This document shows, piece after piece, positions 10,561 through 21,649 of a stretch of DNA of 64,000 nucleotides. The stretch is from Heterohyrax brucei. Lineage: Eukaryota > Chordata > Mammalia > Hyracoidea > Procaviidae. The translations under genes and the position numbers were made by a program. Each line of letters opens with the position of its first letter. Position 1 is the stretch's first letter. The stretch spans positions 219,871,323 through 219,935,322 of the forward strand of contig CM053140.1 of NCBI GenBank assembly GCA_028571685.1. Direction: 5' to 3'. The notes below the pieces were generated by a model, which ran no database searches, was not told the DNA's origin, and saw only the letters and a list, made by a program, of their open reading frames with translations.

Positions 10561-11100
10561 CTACCCAGCCAGAGGTCCATGAATGGGAAGATAGTTAAGG
10601 TATAGACAAGAGGAGAGGAAACTGGAATGTTTTTAAAGTGTTACGTGTTTATCTAAATGTACTGTAGACCTTGAGTGTTTCTCCTGCCTAGGGTTCTAAA
10701 ACAGACCTGAATGTGTGACAGGAATGATTATTGGGTATTACAGATAGTGGAGAGTATATAACTCTACCTTCAGTCAATACCTTATTGGATATGCTAAAAA
10801 CAGAAATAGGATTAACCCAAAAGAAACACCAGCTGTTGGTGTGAATGTAGTAGCCTTACAGATAGCATATTGGGAGCTTAGGTTGAAAACCTGAGCCCTA
10901 TCCAGAACCTTCTGAGTCAGGAAATTTGCATTTGAAAAGGCATCTGTACCCACCCAGAACTGCATTTGAGATTAGTATTTGAAAGAAAGAGCTTCAAGAA
11001 AGAAAAAAAGACAGAGACAGGGTCTGTTTTGTTTTTTGAAGTTAGAGCACACAATTTGCCTTTGGGTGCACTGAAGCAAGAAAAATCAGTGCTCCTAGAA
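10561..11100. other. unassigned, probably LTR-element flanking DNA
   Basis: No clear frame or family. Includes a purine-rich stretch at 10980-11020. Confidence 0.25.
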
Positions 11101-11700
11101 GCTCCTGCTTCTAGGACTGTAAGTTAAAGGTAGTGGATGAGAGACAGCCCGAGATGACCGTCTGTGTCCACTTGACGCACGGAAGCGGGCAGTGCAGCAC
11201 TGAAGAGACAGGTAGAGTTTGGGTGTGTTTCACTGGCACCCACCAATCTCGCCTGTAGAGGCCAGGGATGAGGGGGGAAAAGCGCTGGCTGATCTTAAGT
11301 ACGGGTATTGTGTGGACCCCTGAGCCTGTGGGTGATGTCTGTTGACCTAGCCCGTGGGGGGTAGGGGTTAGAGAGAGGAGGGGCCGGCTGGTCTGATGTG
11401 CTGGGAGATATGCGGACTTCTGAGTCCACAGCTGGTTCCCCCTGACCCAGCCCACGGAGGCCAGGGATGAGCTGACCAGAACGAGATCAAAGGAAGAGAA
11501 AAACATTTGCTGCTATAGATTGCTGTAGCTGATGGTTTGCTCTGGACTGGACTTTGCTCATGGATATAGAGGCTCAAAGTTCCTTACTTCAAGACCAAGG
11601 AACATGTTTGTCTCCTCTATAGTATGGGGAAAACACGCAAAGTTTAGCAAAGCAAAAAGAAAGTTTTATTTTATATATATTCACAAGAGGCCAAAGTAGA
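11101..11700 (-). mobile_element. GC-rich LTR-like block with internal repeats
   Basis: Markedly richer in G+C than its surroundings. Two to three imperfect copies of an 80-130 base unit occur between 11230 and 11480; each carries a 'gacttctgagtcca / gacccctgagcctg' element followed by 'gacccagcccacggaggcc / gacctagcccgtgggggg'. A TTTTATTTTA signal near 11665 would be a poly-A signal on the minus strand. The two overlapping minus-strand frames (11111-11577) are products of the G+C content and are not called as genes. Confidence 0.35.
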
Positions 11701-13070
11701 AAAGTGGATAAACATCTTGCCACAATCATGTCTGCCCAAATCCAAGGTATGTTAGAGAACTATCAGTATATATTAATAGGACAAATGGGCCAAAGCACTG
11801 AAAGCTTCGCTTTTCACAGATTGGCTAGAAACTGTGATCTTACATTTTAAGTCATCTTTCTTAATAATCACTAAGGACAGAGTCAGAGGGTCTCCATTGG
11901 TCCAACAATTTTCTAATCACTAATTATGGCAGTAGGTTTGTATTTTAAATGTTAATAGAAAAAGATAAGACTACACGCAAAGTGTTTTGTGTTCTGTTTG
12001 AATGGTTTATAAGAAAACTTCCCTAAAAGATCATTTTGAAGATTGTCTCATCTACTGCCTGTATCTCAGGTCCCGGTTGATATGTCTATGAGACTTTCCG
12101 AGCCTAGCTCCAGATGGGTCACAGTCTCTGTGCTCAAGGACAGCAAGTAATGATTTCAATATTATTTTTTAAATTATCTCAGAGTTCTGGTTTGACAGGG
12201 AAGGCACTTTACATGTTAGCTGTCTAAAACAGAGAGAAATGAAGGCATAAAGCAACTGACTTACGTGCTTTTGTTGGTGTGTTTATACTCAAAATGGGGG
12301 GAAAAGGGAGGATGCCCATTAAAGATATTCTTTGTTTCCTGACGGGTCTAGAGAAGAGAAAGTGGGGCAAGGTGCTGATAGTACTGTACGCTTCAGTTGT
12401 GAGTATTGATTATAAAAACTTTTAAGTGTAGAAGCTCTAAGTGTGAAAAAGTGGACTAAGGTGGAGGCACTGCTGGACAGGAATACAGTGGCCAAGCCTA
12501 AAATTCCTTAACAGTTTTCTTTACTAATATTTCACGAGGCTCAGAGGAAGGAAATAATTGTCTCTAAGGTAAATTTTATAATACACCCGAAAGGATGAAG
12601 CTGTGATAACTTTCGAGAGAACTTGAACAGATCAGATGGGCACCTGCAGCAGACCTGAGTGGCTGGTACCCAAAGAACTTCACCCTGACGGTTCTTTGAA
12701 CTGCTGAAGAACCAGTTGTCCGTGATTGTTCTGGACTAGTAAATTGTTGGGAGGGAGAAGTTAATTCTTCAAGTATGGAAAGGCCATTGGCTAAAAGAGT
12801 CAGGAGGTGGCGAGCAGTGCAGTGAATTACTCAATATGGCCCTTCTAGCCATGTCATTCTTAACTCTGACCGAATGACTGGAGGGGATTGGATAGCATGT
12901 GAATAATGAAAATAAGGTACATTGCATTCTTGTGGGAACCATGCAAATAAGGTATATCAGAACCCTAAAGAAGGAACTGGTCAGTTATGCCATCCTGCTA
13001 GGCCCAAAAGATAGCCACTCCCGGAGCAGATAGAAGATTTCACTATCACTAACAATAGCCAGGAGTGGAG
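11701..13070. other. unassigned, probably decayed LTR-element DNA
   Basis: No reading frame above background. The stretch near 12890-12960 has twin phrases AATAAGGTACATTGC and AATAAGGTATATCAG. Likely belongs to the same retroviral-type mosaic; not proven. Confidence 0.25.
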
Positions 13071-13079
13071 TGTGCCTTG

Positions 13080-13500
13080 TTGACCTGAGATCCCTGTGCT
13101 GAGAACCACCTAAATAAATCCAAGATCAGCAAGCAATATACACACCACTGGTTCACAGGCTGTGAAGGCTCATGAAGCCCAGGCTCATCAGGCCACCCAG
13201 GCTCATCAGGCCATACAGCAGGCAGCTGGCTCACATCCCAAGAACCAGGGGTCAGATGATGACGAAGTGGGTGCAGGATCCAGAGCAAACAAGAAAGCTT
13301 TGCCAGAAAGCCCGTTAGTGTATTAGATGCAGACCACACCCTCAAGGAAATACCCTTATAATTAATTGGCCGATCATACCAGATTGTATCTTGGAGGATG
13401 ACTACATCATCAGGTAACTGTCAACATAACATCATAACAACACTGCCAAACCACTGAGGAGGCCAGCCAACTTAACCCACAACCTTAACCATCACAGTCG
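13080..13500 (-). repeat. copy 2 of the ~400-550 bp interspersed repeat family
   Basis: Reverse complement shares the ordered phrases of copies at 8425 and 17860: AAGTTGGCTGGCC, CTCAGTGGTTTGGCAG, TTCTTGGGATGTGAGCCAGC. It contains a local tandem duplication of about 19 bases (CCAGGCTCATCAGGCCA twice, 13178-13213). The minus-strand frame 13049-13345 is this repeat, not a gene. Confidence 0.55.
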
Positions 13501-13688
13501 GGGACTCTAGCAGAGATCCTAATCACTTGCTTTTTCTTAAGCTCCCTTTTGGGAGTCTGAGGAAAAAATTGTCTTAACCTGATGAGGCACACGGTGAAAA
13601 TGTTTGGCTTTAGGCAGCAGCAAGGGACACTGTGCCCTGTGGTCAACCTAATAAACAATCTGCTGATGTCTTTCTTCTGCCTGCCCCT

Positions 13689-14241
13689 GCTGTCATGAAT
13701 TAAGTCATGCTCCCCAAAAAATACATATAGAAATTTGACTGGGTTGTGATTACCAGTATTACATGATTGCCCACCATTTTTGTGACTTTCCTACACTATA
13801 AATCCTAATCTCTGCCTGTTGGTAATAGACAGGACTATGTGAAACGAGAATTAGGATGGGATGGGATTGCAACATGCTCACTGAGGGAGTTTCCCTGGAG
13901 TGTGGCTTGCACCACCTGTTACCATTTCATTCTGCAAGAGAAAAAAGGAAATGGAAGCAAGCGAAGAGTTGGGATCGTCATAGCACCAAGAAAGCAGCAC
14001 TGGGAGCACAGCACACCCTTCAGACCTGAGATTCCTGGGCCAATATGCTCCCTGACCAAAGACTGATGCAACATGAGGGCCTTCCTCTGCAGCCAACATG
14101 GAGAGAAAGCATCTCCTCTGGGGAAGACACCATGAGTCTGGACTTGCAACCTATTGAACTGTGTAAGAATAAACTTTTGCTTGTTAAAGTCATCCATTGA
14201 TGGTATTTTCTGTTACGGCATTACCAGATGACTGAAACACT
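13689..14241 (+). mobile_element. MLT1/MaLR-like LTR
   Basis: Starts TGTCATGAATTAAGTC with CCCCAAAAAATACATAT just after, and ends with AATAAACTTTTGCTTGTTAA, GATGGTATTTTCTGTTACGG. That is the usual order of an MLT1-class LTR including its poly-A signal (AATAAA at about 14168). Internal sequence is diverged. Confidence 0.55.
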
Positions 14242-15090
14242 GGCCAAGGTCAGTGGGCCTGAATGAACTATATAACTCCATCCCAGTGGATACCACAGAA
14301 TTTCTACGGCATCTGCTGAATTGTTCATTTGAGAACGGTGAGCAGATAAGAATTGGACACAGAAAGCCTGTCTCCTGACTCATGTTCCATCTGCATATTT
14401 TTTTTCCTACCAGCCAATCCAGCTTCAAAACACCTGGATAGTTTTCCTATGCAATGCCAAACATCAGGACTGATGGCTGAGTTATACAAATTGATCAGAT
14501 GTTTCAATACTAGACAGACTTTCTTGAAAAATCACACTGTGAGTAAAATGCTTTCTGTTTCAAAGGAATGTTTGGGGAGAGATTATACCACATCTGTGAA
14601 TGGACTTTGAGCTTCTTGGGAGAAATTATTATCCAACAGTCTTTTACAAATCTTTTCCAGACTTACCAGGTGACCAACACTGTATTCATCCCAGAAAATC
14701 GACTTGAGTCTTGTTCAGGTTTACCAGTGTCACGTCTTAATCACCAAGTCATCTCCTCCTGTTTCACCTTACTACATGACAGTGAGTGAAATCAGAACTT
14801 CTCACTCCATGTCTGTGGTATTTTCCACTTCAAATGTCTGGCCTACAGTGCTATATTGAGTGATAATCTTGTGGATATGAAGAAATGCAACCTAACATTC
14901 TTCCTGGAGGAACACACAATATAGTTTGGGAGTCAACTCTAATTCTGTATGTCAGCATTTCTTAAAATAATTTCCTGGACATTTGAGTTTCACAGAAATC
15001 TGACAGGTGTTACATGATAGCAAAACCTCATCCATTCATGTCTGGTAGGACAAAGCAGCCAACTACTAGGCATCCAGAGTCAAGTACTTT
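14242..15090. other. unassigned non-coding DNA
   Basis: Frames at 14213-14789 on both strands lack recognisable motifs. No repeat family identified. Confidence 0.3.
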
Positions 15091-15094
15091 TAGG

Positions 15095-15155
15095 ATATCG
15101 TGGCACGTGAATAGGAACTCAGTAAACATTTGTTGGATAAATGCATAAATAAACG
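15095..15155 (+). mobile_element. MIR/L2-type 3' tail
   Basis: GAACTCAGTAAACATTTGTT followed by GGATAAATGCATAAATAAA is the standard end of such old LINE/SINE tails. Only the tail is left. Confidence 0.5.
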
Positions 15156-15159
15156 ATAT

Positions 15160-15630
15160 CTTGATTTAAACAAAGTTAAATTGGATTCTCCGTGGTCTGA
15201 TGAATCTAGCTCCTCGGAAGCAGTTACTGAGCTGAGAGCTTCTGTGCAAGGAATTTATGAAGGAAGTGCCCCCAGGAGAGGCCAGTAAACGGGTGGAGAA
15301 GGGAAAGGAAAGCCGAACAGGAGTTTAACTTTGGGTGAATTTTCAGCCACAGCCTTAAGTCTAGGGAGCTCTGGAACTTAAATGATTTCATAGAGTTTGT
15401 CCCACTTCTAGGCTAGGGGCTGGTCTTCTGTACTTCAGCCCCTGTTACCATGAGCTATGTATCTTCAGGCTCTCAGTGCGTTGTACTAGTTCTCTGGATA
15501 AAGGACACAGAATCTGGGCTATGAACACAAAGACCCGGAAAGGGAATCCCTAGGCACAGCAACAACTTCTACCTCCCATCCCTCAAGGTTGTACATTTTG
15601 AATTATCAAGAGGTAAACAAGCTAATATAC
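15160..15630. other. unassigned non-coding DNA
   Basis: Moderate G+C with no family or frame recognised. Confidence 0.25.
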
Positions 15631-15634
15631 AGTA

Positions 15635-15725
15635 TTTCCCAAACTTATTTACCAAGTCTACACCCCCTCTGCACCCCAAATACTTTTTAGACTGGTCTTC
15701 TGTGAAACGTACTCTGGAAAATACT
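15635..15725 (+). mobile_element. possible hAT/MER-type fragment
   Basis: The wording TTTCCCAAACTTATTTACCA then 'gaaacgtactctggaaaatac' resembles old non-autonomous DNA-transposon sequences. Short and diverged. Confidence 0.3.
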
Positions 15726-15812
15726 TCTTACATTCTGCTCTGTCTTGCGAATTTTATTTTCGGAACTGCCAAACAGTAGAAGTTATAGTTGAGGTCTGTG
15801 CAATATTATTTC

Positions 15813-15905
15813 ACAGATGTAAAACTGACAGGTTGTCTTTTCACATTTAGGTTTACAAAATGACGTCAGTGCTAAGTCCAACTACATTTTGGTCAACTTT
15901 GGATA
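15813..15905 (+). repeat. diverged direct repeat, copy 1
   Basis: TGTAAAACTGACAGGTTGTC followed by TTTTCACATTTAGGTTTACAA matches 18625-18720 in order and orientation. Family unknown. Confidence 0.5.
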
Positions 15906-16221
15906 TAGAAAAGTATTTCCTTTACAGGGTTAAGGGAAACATAAGGTGCAGACTGTGTGCATGGTGTGGACTGGCAGATAGCTCACTGATTTCTAGAATA
16001 TCCTAACAGATCAGCCTGCTTGTAATTGACTTCAGGCAATGTCCATGAATGTAGAAGTAACCTAGAGTTGTCTGGGAAAGGTCAGGAGGTGACAGTCCTT
16101 TGGGGTTTAAACGGCATTTTGATTTTGGGTTTTAGAGACTGCAAGGACATGTGCACCAACAAAATAAATGTATACCTACCAACAATATAAACATTAATTA
16201 TAAGGCACTAGAGACAAAAGA

Positions 16222-16385
16222 ATGTACTCCCTGTGCTACAGTAGTTAAGAGCTATCACTGCTAAACGAAAAATCAGCAGTTCAAATCCACTGGCTACTCC
16301 TTGGAAACCTTTGGCAGTTCTACTGTGTCCTATAGGGTCACTATGAGTCAGAATGAAGTCAGTGGCAATGGATTTTTGTTTTCAT
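16222..16385 (+). mobile_element. AfroSINE, short subtype
   Basis: Head TGTGCTACAGTAGTTAAGAG, B-box-like CAGTTCAAATCC, then CTATAGGGTCACTATGAGTC. It lacks the 'gattacagcc' segment of the long subtype. Confidence 0.85.
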
Positions 16386-16399
16386 TTAGATAGGAGGAC

Positions 16400-17335
16400 A
16401 ATGCTTTTTAATTTATTCTTTTATTTTTTTATTGTGATTGAGTGAAAGTGTACAATCTGGTTTAAATTTGCGTGTCCTCCATGTGCAGCTGCTGCTGCTC
16501 TCCTTTCCTAGTGACAGCACACTCCTCCTTTGTGACAGCACACTCCTCCTTTCTGCTTTATACAATTTATATCCTCCTAACAATCCCCTGTCCCCTCTTC
16601 TGCACCCTCTCCACTTCCTTCTTGTAACAGGCCACCAGGACAGCATCCTAAAGATGCATAGAACCGTAAAGTGCACACATAACGTGGTCACTCTGTGTTG
16701 CCGAGTCCAATCCATTCCTGTCTGAGGAGTTGACCTCAGTAAGGATTTATGATCAGGGACAGCATCAGCACTAGGGACCATGCTCCCAGGGGAACCCCCA
16801 GGCTTTCAGGCCGTCAATTGTGGTCTTTTATTGGAGTCCTCAGGGTGCAAACCCTTTTATTCTCATATTGCCAAGGGGACTCAACTATGTGAGTCCCACC
16901 ACGGCTGTCACTGGGGGTAGCCGGGCACTATCTAGTTCTTCTGGTTGCATGTTGACGTAGTCACCCATTCTCATGGTCCTTCTGTCACTTGGGTTTTCTT
17001 TTCCCCATGTCAATTTTGTCCTTGGTGATCATCTGTTCTGGCTGAGTTGGGAGCGTTTGGTGTACCTCAGATGGCAGCTTGCTAGCTTCTAAGACCCCAG
17101 ATGCCAGTCACCAATATGGGGTGGAGGAGACTCCCTTAGCAATAGGCTAGTTATGCCAACTGGCCACAATGTCCCCTGAGAGCACGGTCTCTGGACCCCC
17201 ATCCCTACTACTCTGACCTTGCCTTATTGGGTTAAGACTGGAAGAGTTTCCAGGTTATGCTGAAGTCCTGTTAAATTGATATTCTTTCTAATGTGTACTG
17301 TCACAGATTTGACCCAACCAAATTTAATAGAAGGA
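16400..17335 (-). mobile_element. L1 3'UTR fragment
   Basis: Begins with a T-rich run (minus-strand tail) and follows the L1 3'UTR also seen at 24.5-25.4 kb and 34.2-34.7 kb (minus) and at 19.7-20.6, 23.2-24.0 and 56.3-56.7 kb (plus). Diagnostic pieces are CATAGAACCGTAAAGTGCAC, GAGTCCAATCCATTCCTGTC and AAGACCCCAGATGCCAGTCA. No ORF2 remains. Confidence 0.85.
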
Positions 17336-17439
17336 CAAGTTTAAGCAATACCTCATTTTTCAATATTCAGAAAATCTATCATATATGTCCATGGCACAAC
17401 CAACTGTGACTGAGGTCTAATAGTTTTCTCTCTCAGTAA

Positions 17440-17646
17440 CATCTCTGTTTCTGTGTACCACTGGGTTGATTCCAAGTCACAGAGACCCTATAATACAGGG
17501 TAGGACTGCCCTATAAGGTTTCCAAGCCTGTGATCTTTATGGGAGCAGATTGTCGGGTCTTTTCTTCCGTAGAGTAGTTGATGGTTTTAACTTCCAAGCT
17601 TTCAGTTACTAAATGAGTGTCTAAGCGTTCTACAACCAGGATGCCT
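17440..17646 (-). mobile_element. AfroSINE, long subtype
   Basis: Tail 'gattccaagtcacagagacc', long-subtype 'cctgtgatctttatgggagcag', and head 'gtgtctaagcgttctacaacc'. Diverged. Confidence 0.75.
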
Positions 17647-17859
17647 TTTAAGCCTTCTAGCAGCCTTTAGCACAAGGTCTAGACGGCCTGACTTACACTG
17701 CCTTTTCTGGATAGATGAGAATGAAGAAAGAGTGCTCTAATTTTAACAAACCAGTCTCAGATGGAAGGAGAGAGAGTAGAAAGGGAAAAAGGTGAAAGAA
17801 AGGGAGGGAGAAAATCTATCATATATGTCCATGGCACAATCAGCTGAGCTCACTAAGGT

Positions 17860-18337
17860 TGAATGTTAGCTTGGCTGGGCCACGATCCTCAGTGGTTCAA
17901 CCATTATGATGTGGTCTGGTCACCTCCATGATGAGATTTCACATAATGTGATCATGTCCTCACAGGAATCTGTTGGGATTTGCTGCTGTGAAGAGGAGTT
18001 TCTGTGTGGGAGTGTAGCCTGCATCTAATATAGGTGAGCTTTCTGGCAAGCTTTTTGGGCTTTTGCTCACTGTTGACCCTGAAGCTGGCTCCTGCCATCT
18101 GACCTGCAGTTCTTGGAACTTGAGTTGGTAGCTTACCTGCCATTTCGCCTGTCAAAGTTGGGATTTGTCAGTCTTCACAGTCTGTGAGCCAGGGCCCTGC
18201 TATCTGACTTCCTAAATTTGCAAGCACCTGATGCTACCTGGATTAGGAGAAGCCTCTAGCCTAACACACTGATTTAGGACATTATAGCCTCTATAAATGT
18301 ATGAGCTATTTCCTTTAAAAATAGATCTCATACATAC

Positions 18338-18374
<37 letters not shown>

Positions 18375-18425
18375 TATGTACTCTTTACTGGTTTTGCTTC
18401 TATGGGGAACCCAACCTAAGATACC
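17860..18425 (+). repeat. copy 3 of the ~400-550 bp interspersed repeat family, with (CA)15
   Basis: Longest copy: AGCTTGGCTGGGCCACG, CTCAGTGGTTCAACCA, 'gcctgcatctaatataggtg', then a 3' end with TACTGGTTTTGCTTCTATGG and GAACCCAACC. A pure (CA)n run occupies 18340-18370, where a TA/CA-rich tract is usual for such repeats. The minus-strand frame 17952-18155 is part of it. Confidence 0.55.
18340..18370. repeat. (CA)n microsatellite
   Basis: About fifteen uninterrupted CA units; likely polymorphic in length. Confidence 0.95.
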
Positions 18426-18608
18426 AACCATGCATACAGACAGATTATATTTGTACCCTTGGCCTGAGGATCTTGGGTGAATAACTCTTCTAGATCTAGA
18501 GGCCTGTGAGTTTATATTTTAACCCCAACCAATTCCAAGTCAGGAAAGGAGTGAAATTATTGTAGTTCCCTAAATCACAAATGGTAGAAGCAATAGTGGT
18601 GGCCTGTA

Positions 18609-18720
18609 CACTGTCACTCCACAAGTGTAAAACTGACAGATTGTGTTTTCACATTTAGATTTTCAAAATCATAGCCATGCTGGAGCCAAACTATAATTCT
18701 GACCAACTTTCTGTTTACAG
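18609..18720 (+). repeat. diverged direct repeat, copy 2
   Basis: TGTAAAACTGACAGATTGTG and TTTTCACATTTAGATTTTCAA align with 15813-15905. The surrounding 18430-19000 has no other recognised content; the 65-residue minus-strand frame here is probably chance. Confidence 0.5.
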
Positions 18721-19010
18721 CAGCTTTGTGAGCTGATACAAATAAGACTTCAAAGAATGAAGTGTAAGTACTCACACTGGCTAATGTCCAAGAAGGAATG
18801 ATGACTTTCAAATGTTTTCAGAGCATTGTTAGCACAGTTTCTCTCCTAGAAACAGACAAGTTGTTCAACAAAGGCCCAATGCCTTGCTTGCAGAGGTATC
18901 ACTGTGAAGCATCGTAAAGAGCAGTATTTTACATTACCACAGTATTTACTGGTGGCACAGACAATCAGTTGTTAAGTCATAAACAATAGGTTAACAAAAA
19001 AAAGGGCAAA

Positions 19011-20606
19011 GATGGGCAAAGGAGATGGACAGACATTTCACTAAAGAGGAGATCCAGGCAGCCAAATAACACACAGAGACATGTTCACGATCTTTAGTTA
19101 TTAAAGAAATTCAAATCAAGACAACAATGAGATACCATCTCACCCCAACAAGATTAGCCATGATCCAGAAAACACAAAACAACAAATGCTGGAGAGGCTG
19201 TGGAGAAAGTGGAACCCTCCTACACTGTTGGTGGGGTTGCAAAATGGCCCAGCCTCTTTGGAAAGCAATCTGGTGCTTTCTTAAAAAAATGGATATCGAT
19301 ATACCATTTGACCCAGTCATTCCACTACTTGGAATATATCCTACAGAATCAAGGCCTTTCACACCAATGGACACATGCACCAGAATGTTTATCACAGCAC
19401 AGTCCATGATAGCCAAAAGATGGAATCAACCCAGATGCCCAAGAACAGAAGAATGGATAGGTAAACTATGGTACATATACTCAATGGAGCACTACGCAGT
19501 GATAAAGAATAACAATGATTCCAGGAAACATCTCCTAAGCTGGTTTCAACTGGAAGACATTACGTTGAGTGAAAGTAGTCAGCGACAAAGGGACAAATAC
19601 TGTATGAGACCTCTACGATAAGATCTGAAAAACAGACTTGTGTATAGAAGAAAAGACTCTTTGATAGCTGCAAGGGAGAGGAGGGACGGAGGGTTTAGTT
19701 TAGATAGTTGCTAGAAATCTGTTTGGGAGAAAGCGGTGATAGCACACATTAGAAACAAGAACAACATTAAGTGGACTTCAGCATAACTTGAGCACTCCTT
19801 CCATCTTGACTTAATACTGCAAGGATAGAGTAGCTGGGGCGGGGTGCGGGGGACCATGCTCTTAGGTGAATTCCATGCCAATTGGCAGAACTAGCGTTTT
19901 GCTAAGAGAGCTCTCTGCACCCCACATTGGTGAGTGGCGTCTGGGGCTTAAAAGCTGCCAAGCTGCCATCCGAGGACACAGCAAATGGTCCCAACTCAGC
20001 AGGAGCGGATGCTCACCGAGGACCAAAATGACATGCGGTAAAGACAACCGAGAAGACAGAGAGACCCACAAGAGTGGGTGCCTACATCGACTTGGGACTG
20101 GAAGAACCGGATGGTACCTGGCCACCACCAGTGACAGCCACGATGGAGCTCATAGAGAGGAGTCTCACTGGCAACACAAGAATAAAAAGGGGTGCATCCT
20201 GAGATCTCCACTAAAAGACCTCAATTGATGGTCCAGCGATTTCGGGGTTACCCTGAGAGCATGGCCCCCGGCCCTGATGCTGCCCTTACCTATAAATTAT
20301 AACGAAGGTCCACTCTTTGGACAGGAATGGATTGGACTTGGCGATGCAGAGTGACCATATATTGGATGCACTTTATGGTTCTATACATCTATAGGATATC
20401 ATGCTGCTGACCTCTGGCTGGAGGAAGGAGAGTGGGTGGAGAGGAGGGGAAAGGAGGCTGTTGGGAGGATGAGACATGTATGGAGCAGAGAGGAATAGTG
20501 TGCAGTCACCGGACAGGGAGAGCAGTGGAAGCTGCATATAGATGGGCATGTAAATTTATACGGGAATGTATATTTTCACTCAGTCATGTTAAATTAAAAA
20601 AAAAAG
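19011..20606 (+). mobile_element. L1 LINE, 5'-truncated, copy a
   Basis: Carries the ORF2 C-terminal end, a complete 3'UTR and an A-tail (20596-20605). The 9-bp AAGGGCAAA at 19002-19010 and 20607-20615 is a candidate target duplication, though A-rich. The 3'UTR includes a G-rich purine tract at 19672-19697. Nearly identical over its shared length to the copy at 22521-24060. Confidence 0.93.
19127..19621 (+). pseudogene. L1 ORF2 C-terminal fragment (copy a)
   Basis: Open for 164 residues. Contains the conserved cysteine-rich end of L1 ORF2 protein ([20 protein letters not shown] near residues 18-40), the [15 protein letters not shown] segment and the [15 protein letters not shown] block. The N-terminal endonuclease and reverse transcriptase are absent because the insertion is 5'-truncated. 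It therefore cannot act, although the frame itself is still open, which suggests fairly recent insertion. Confidence 0.92.
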
Positions 20607-20734
20607 AAGGGCAAACATAGCTGAAGTTCAGGGACAAACAATTTCAAAGTCATAGATGTTAGCCTGCATTCTTTACATCTACAAGTATGGGAAGACCTAG
20701 TGGTCTACTTGGGAAAAATCAGTTATTGAAAATG

Positions 20735-20812
20735 CTATGGAGAACAGGTCTACTCTAATACACACAGGGTCACCATGAGTGGGAGTCAACTTGATGGCAA
20801 CTGATTTCTCAC
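20735..20812 (+). mobile_element. AfroSINE 3' fragment
   Basis: Only the 3' third: 'gctatggagaacaggtctac', GGGTCACCATGAGTGGGAGT, CAACTTGATGGCAACTG. Confidence 0.7.
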
Positions 20813-20820
20813 ACGTTGCT

Positions 20821-20857
20821 CTGTGTGTGTGTGTGTGTGTGTGTGCGTGTGTGTGTA
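20821..20857. repeat. (TG)n microsatellite
   Basis: TG repeat with one C interruption, followed by TTTGCACACACGTG, which makes a small imperfect inverted pairing with it. Confidence 0.95.
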
Positions 20858-20949
20858 TTTGCACACACGTGTAATATGCATCTATTTTCCTCTCACTAAT
20901 AGAACTTGAAACATGTATTTCTTTCACTGAGACTTTCCACAGACACACC

Positions 20950-21420
20950 TAATTCATGTTAGGCTGAGACCAAATACGGCCAAGAAGGAAAATTTTTCCA
21001 TGAACAATTTTGACAAGTGAGAATGGGAAAGTTCACTTGGAACCCATCATATTAGTGTTCACTTTCTGTGTATTTCTATTACTACTAGTTCAACCCTGGA
21101 TGCTAAAAATATTTTCCAAGTCCTTGAGTACTGACTTGCTTTCTCTTTTTCTGGGGTATGAGAGTGCCCTCTGGTGGCATTTAGCTGGAAACACAGAGGG
21201 GCAGATGCTCATTTTTATAGGATGAACAGTATAAGCAGAGGTGTGAAGAAATCAAAGAGAATGGGGATCCAACTCTCCCCACTCCTCCTCTTATCTCACA
21301 TCCTCACCACAACAGTGTCAGAAATCATGGAACAACTAAGTCAGCACTACCCAGCAGAGTTTCTGAGAATGATGAGAATGTTCTATTTTTGTGTTACCTA
21401 ATATGGTAGACACTAAACCT
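20950..21420. other. unique non-coding DNA with a CTCF-like site
   Basis: No repeat family recognised. The two plus-strand frames (21010-21225, 21174-21401) show no domain. The notable content is the motif at 21163-21179. Confidence 0.35.
21163..21179 (-). promoter_or_regulatory. CTCF-binding-like motif
   Basis: On the minus strand the sequence reads TGCCACCAGAGGGCACT. It matches the well-known CTCF core (CCAC/GYAGRKGGCRSY) at essentially every informative position. CTCF is the insulator and loop-anchor zinc-finger protein. Binding itself cannot be seen from sequence. Confidence 0.6.
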
Positions 21421-21428
21421 GGTGGTGT

Positions 21429-21602
21429 GGAAACGCTGGTGGCATAGTGTGTTAAGTGCTAAGTCTGTCAACCAAAAGGCTGACAGTTCAGATCCACCAG
21501 GCACTCACTGGGAACTCTATGTAGCAGTTCTAGTCTGTTCTATAGGGTCAGTATGAGTTGGAAACTAATCAACAGCGGTGGGGATTGGTTTCTTGGTTTT
21601 AG
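21429..21602 (+). mobile_element. AfroSINE, short subtype
   Basis: GAAACGCTGGTGGCATAGTG head, CTGACAGTTCAGATCCACCA B-box region, CTATAGGGTCAGTATGAGTT tail, then a TTGG-rich end. Confidence 0.85.
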
Positions 21603-21609
21603 GTGTTGA

Positions 21610-21645
21610 CCAAGTGCCGTTGAGTCGGATCCGACTCATGGCGAC
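21610..21645 (-). mobile_element. AfroSINE tail fragment
   Basis: Just the tail, GTGCCGTTGAGTCGGATCCG then ACTCATGGCGACT, on the opposite strand to the preceding SINE. Its CpG-containing tail is closer to the family form than most copies here. Confidence 0.7.
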
Positions 21646-21649
21646 TTGA

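Noticed and set aside
11111..11577. 131- and 69-residue minus-strand frames as genes
   Set aside because: Both overlap in different frames in a GC-rich repeat; open length follows from base composition.
12781..12830. Third CTCF-like word (AGGAGGTGGCGAG)
   Set aside because: Several core positions deviate; it is within the noise expected for a 64-kb window.
13049..13345. 98-residue frame with repeated GWPDEP-type residues
   Set aside because: The residue repeat is the translation of a small tandem duplication inside an interspersed repeat.
16413..16781. 122-residue minus-strand frame
   Set aside because: It is the L1 3'UTR, which recurs at several places in the window without the frame.
18340..18370. 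CRISPR-like or satellite array
   Set aside because: It is a simple CA microsatellite; no spaced direct repeats occur anywhere in the window.
19862..20228. Overlapping 88-120 residue frames after L1 ORF2
   Set aside because: They translate the L1 3'UTR; the equivalent frames in the 23.4-kb copy are shifted or shortened.
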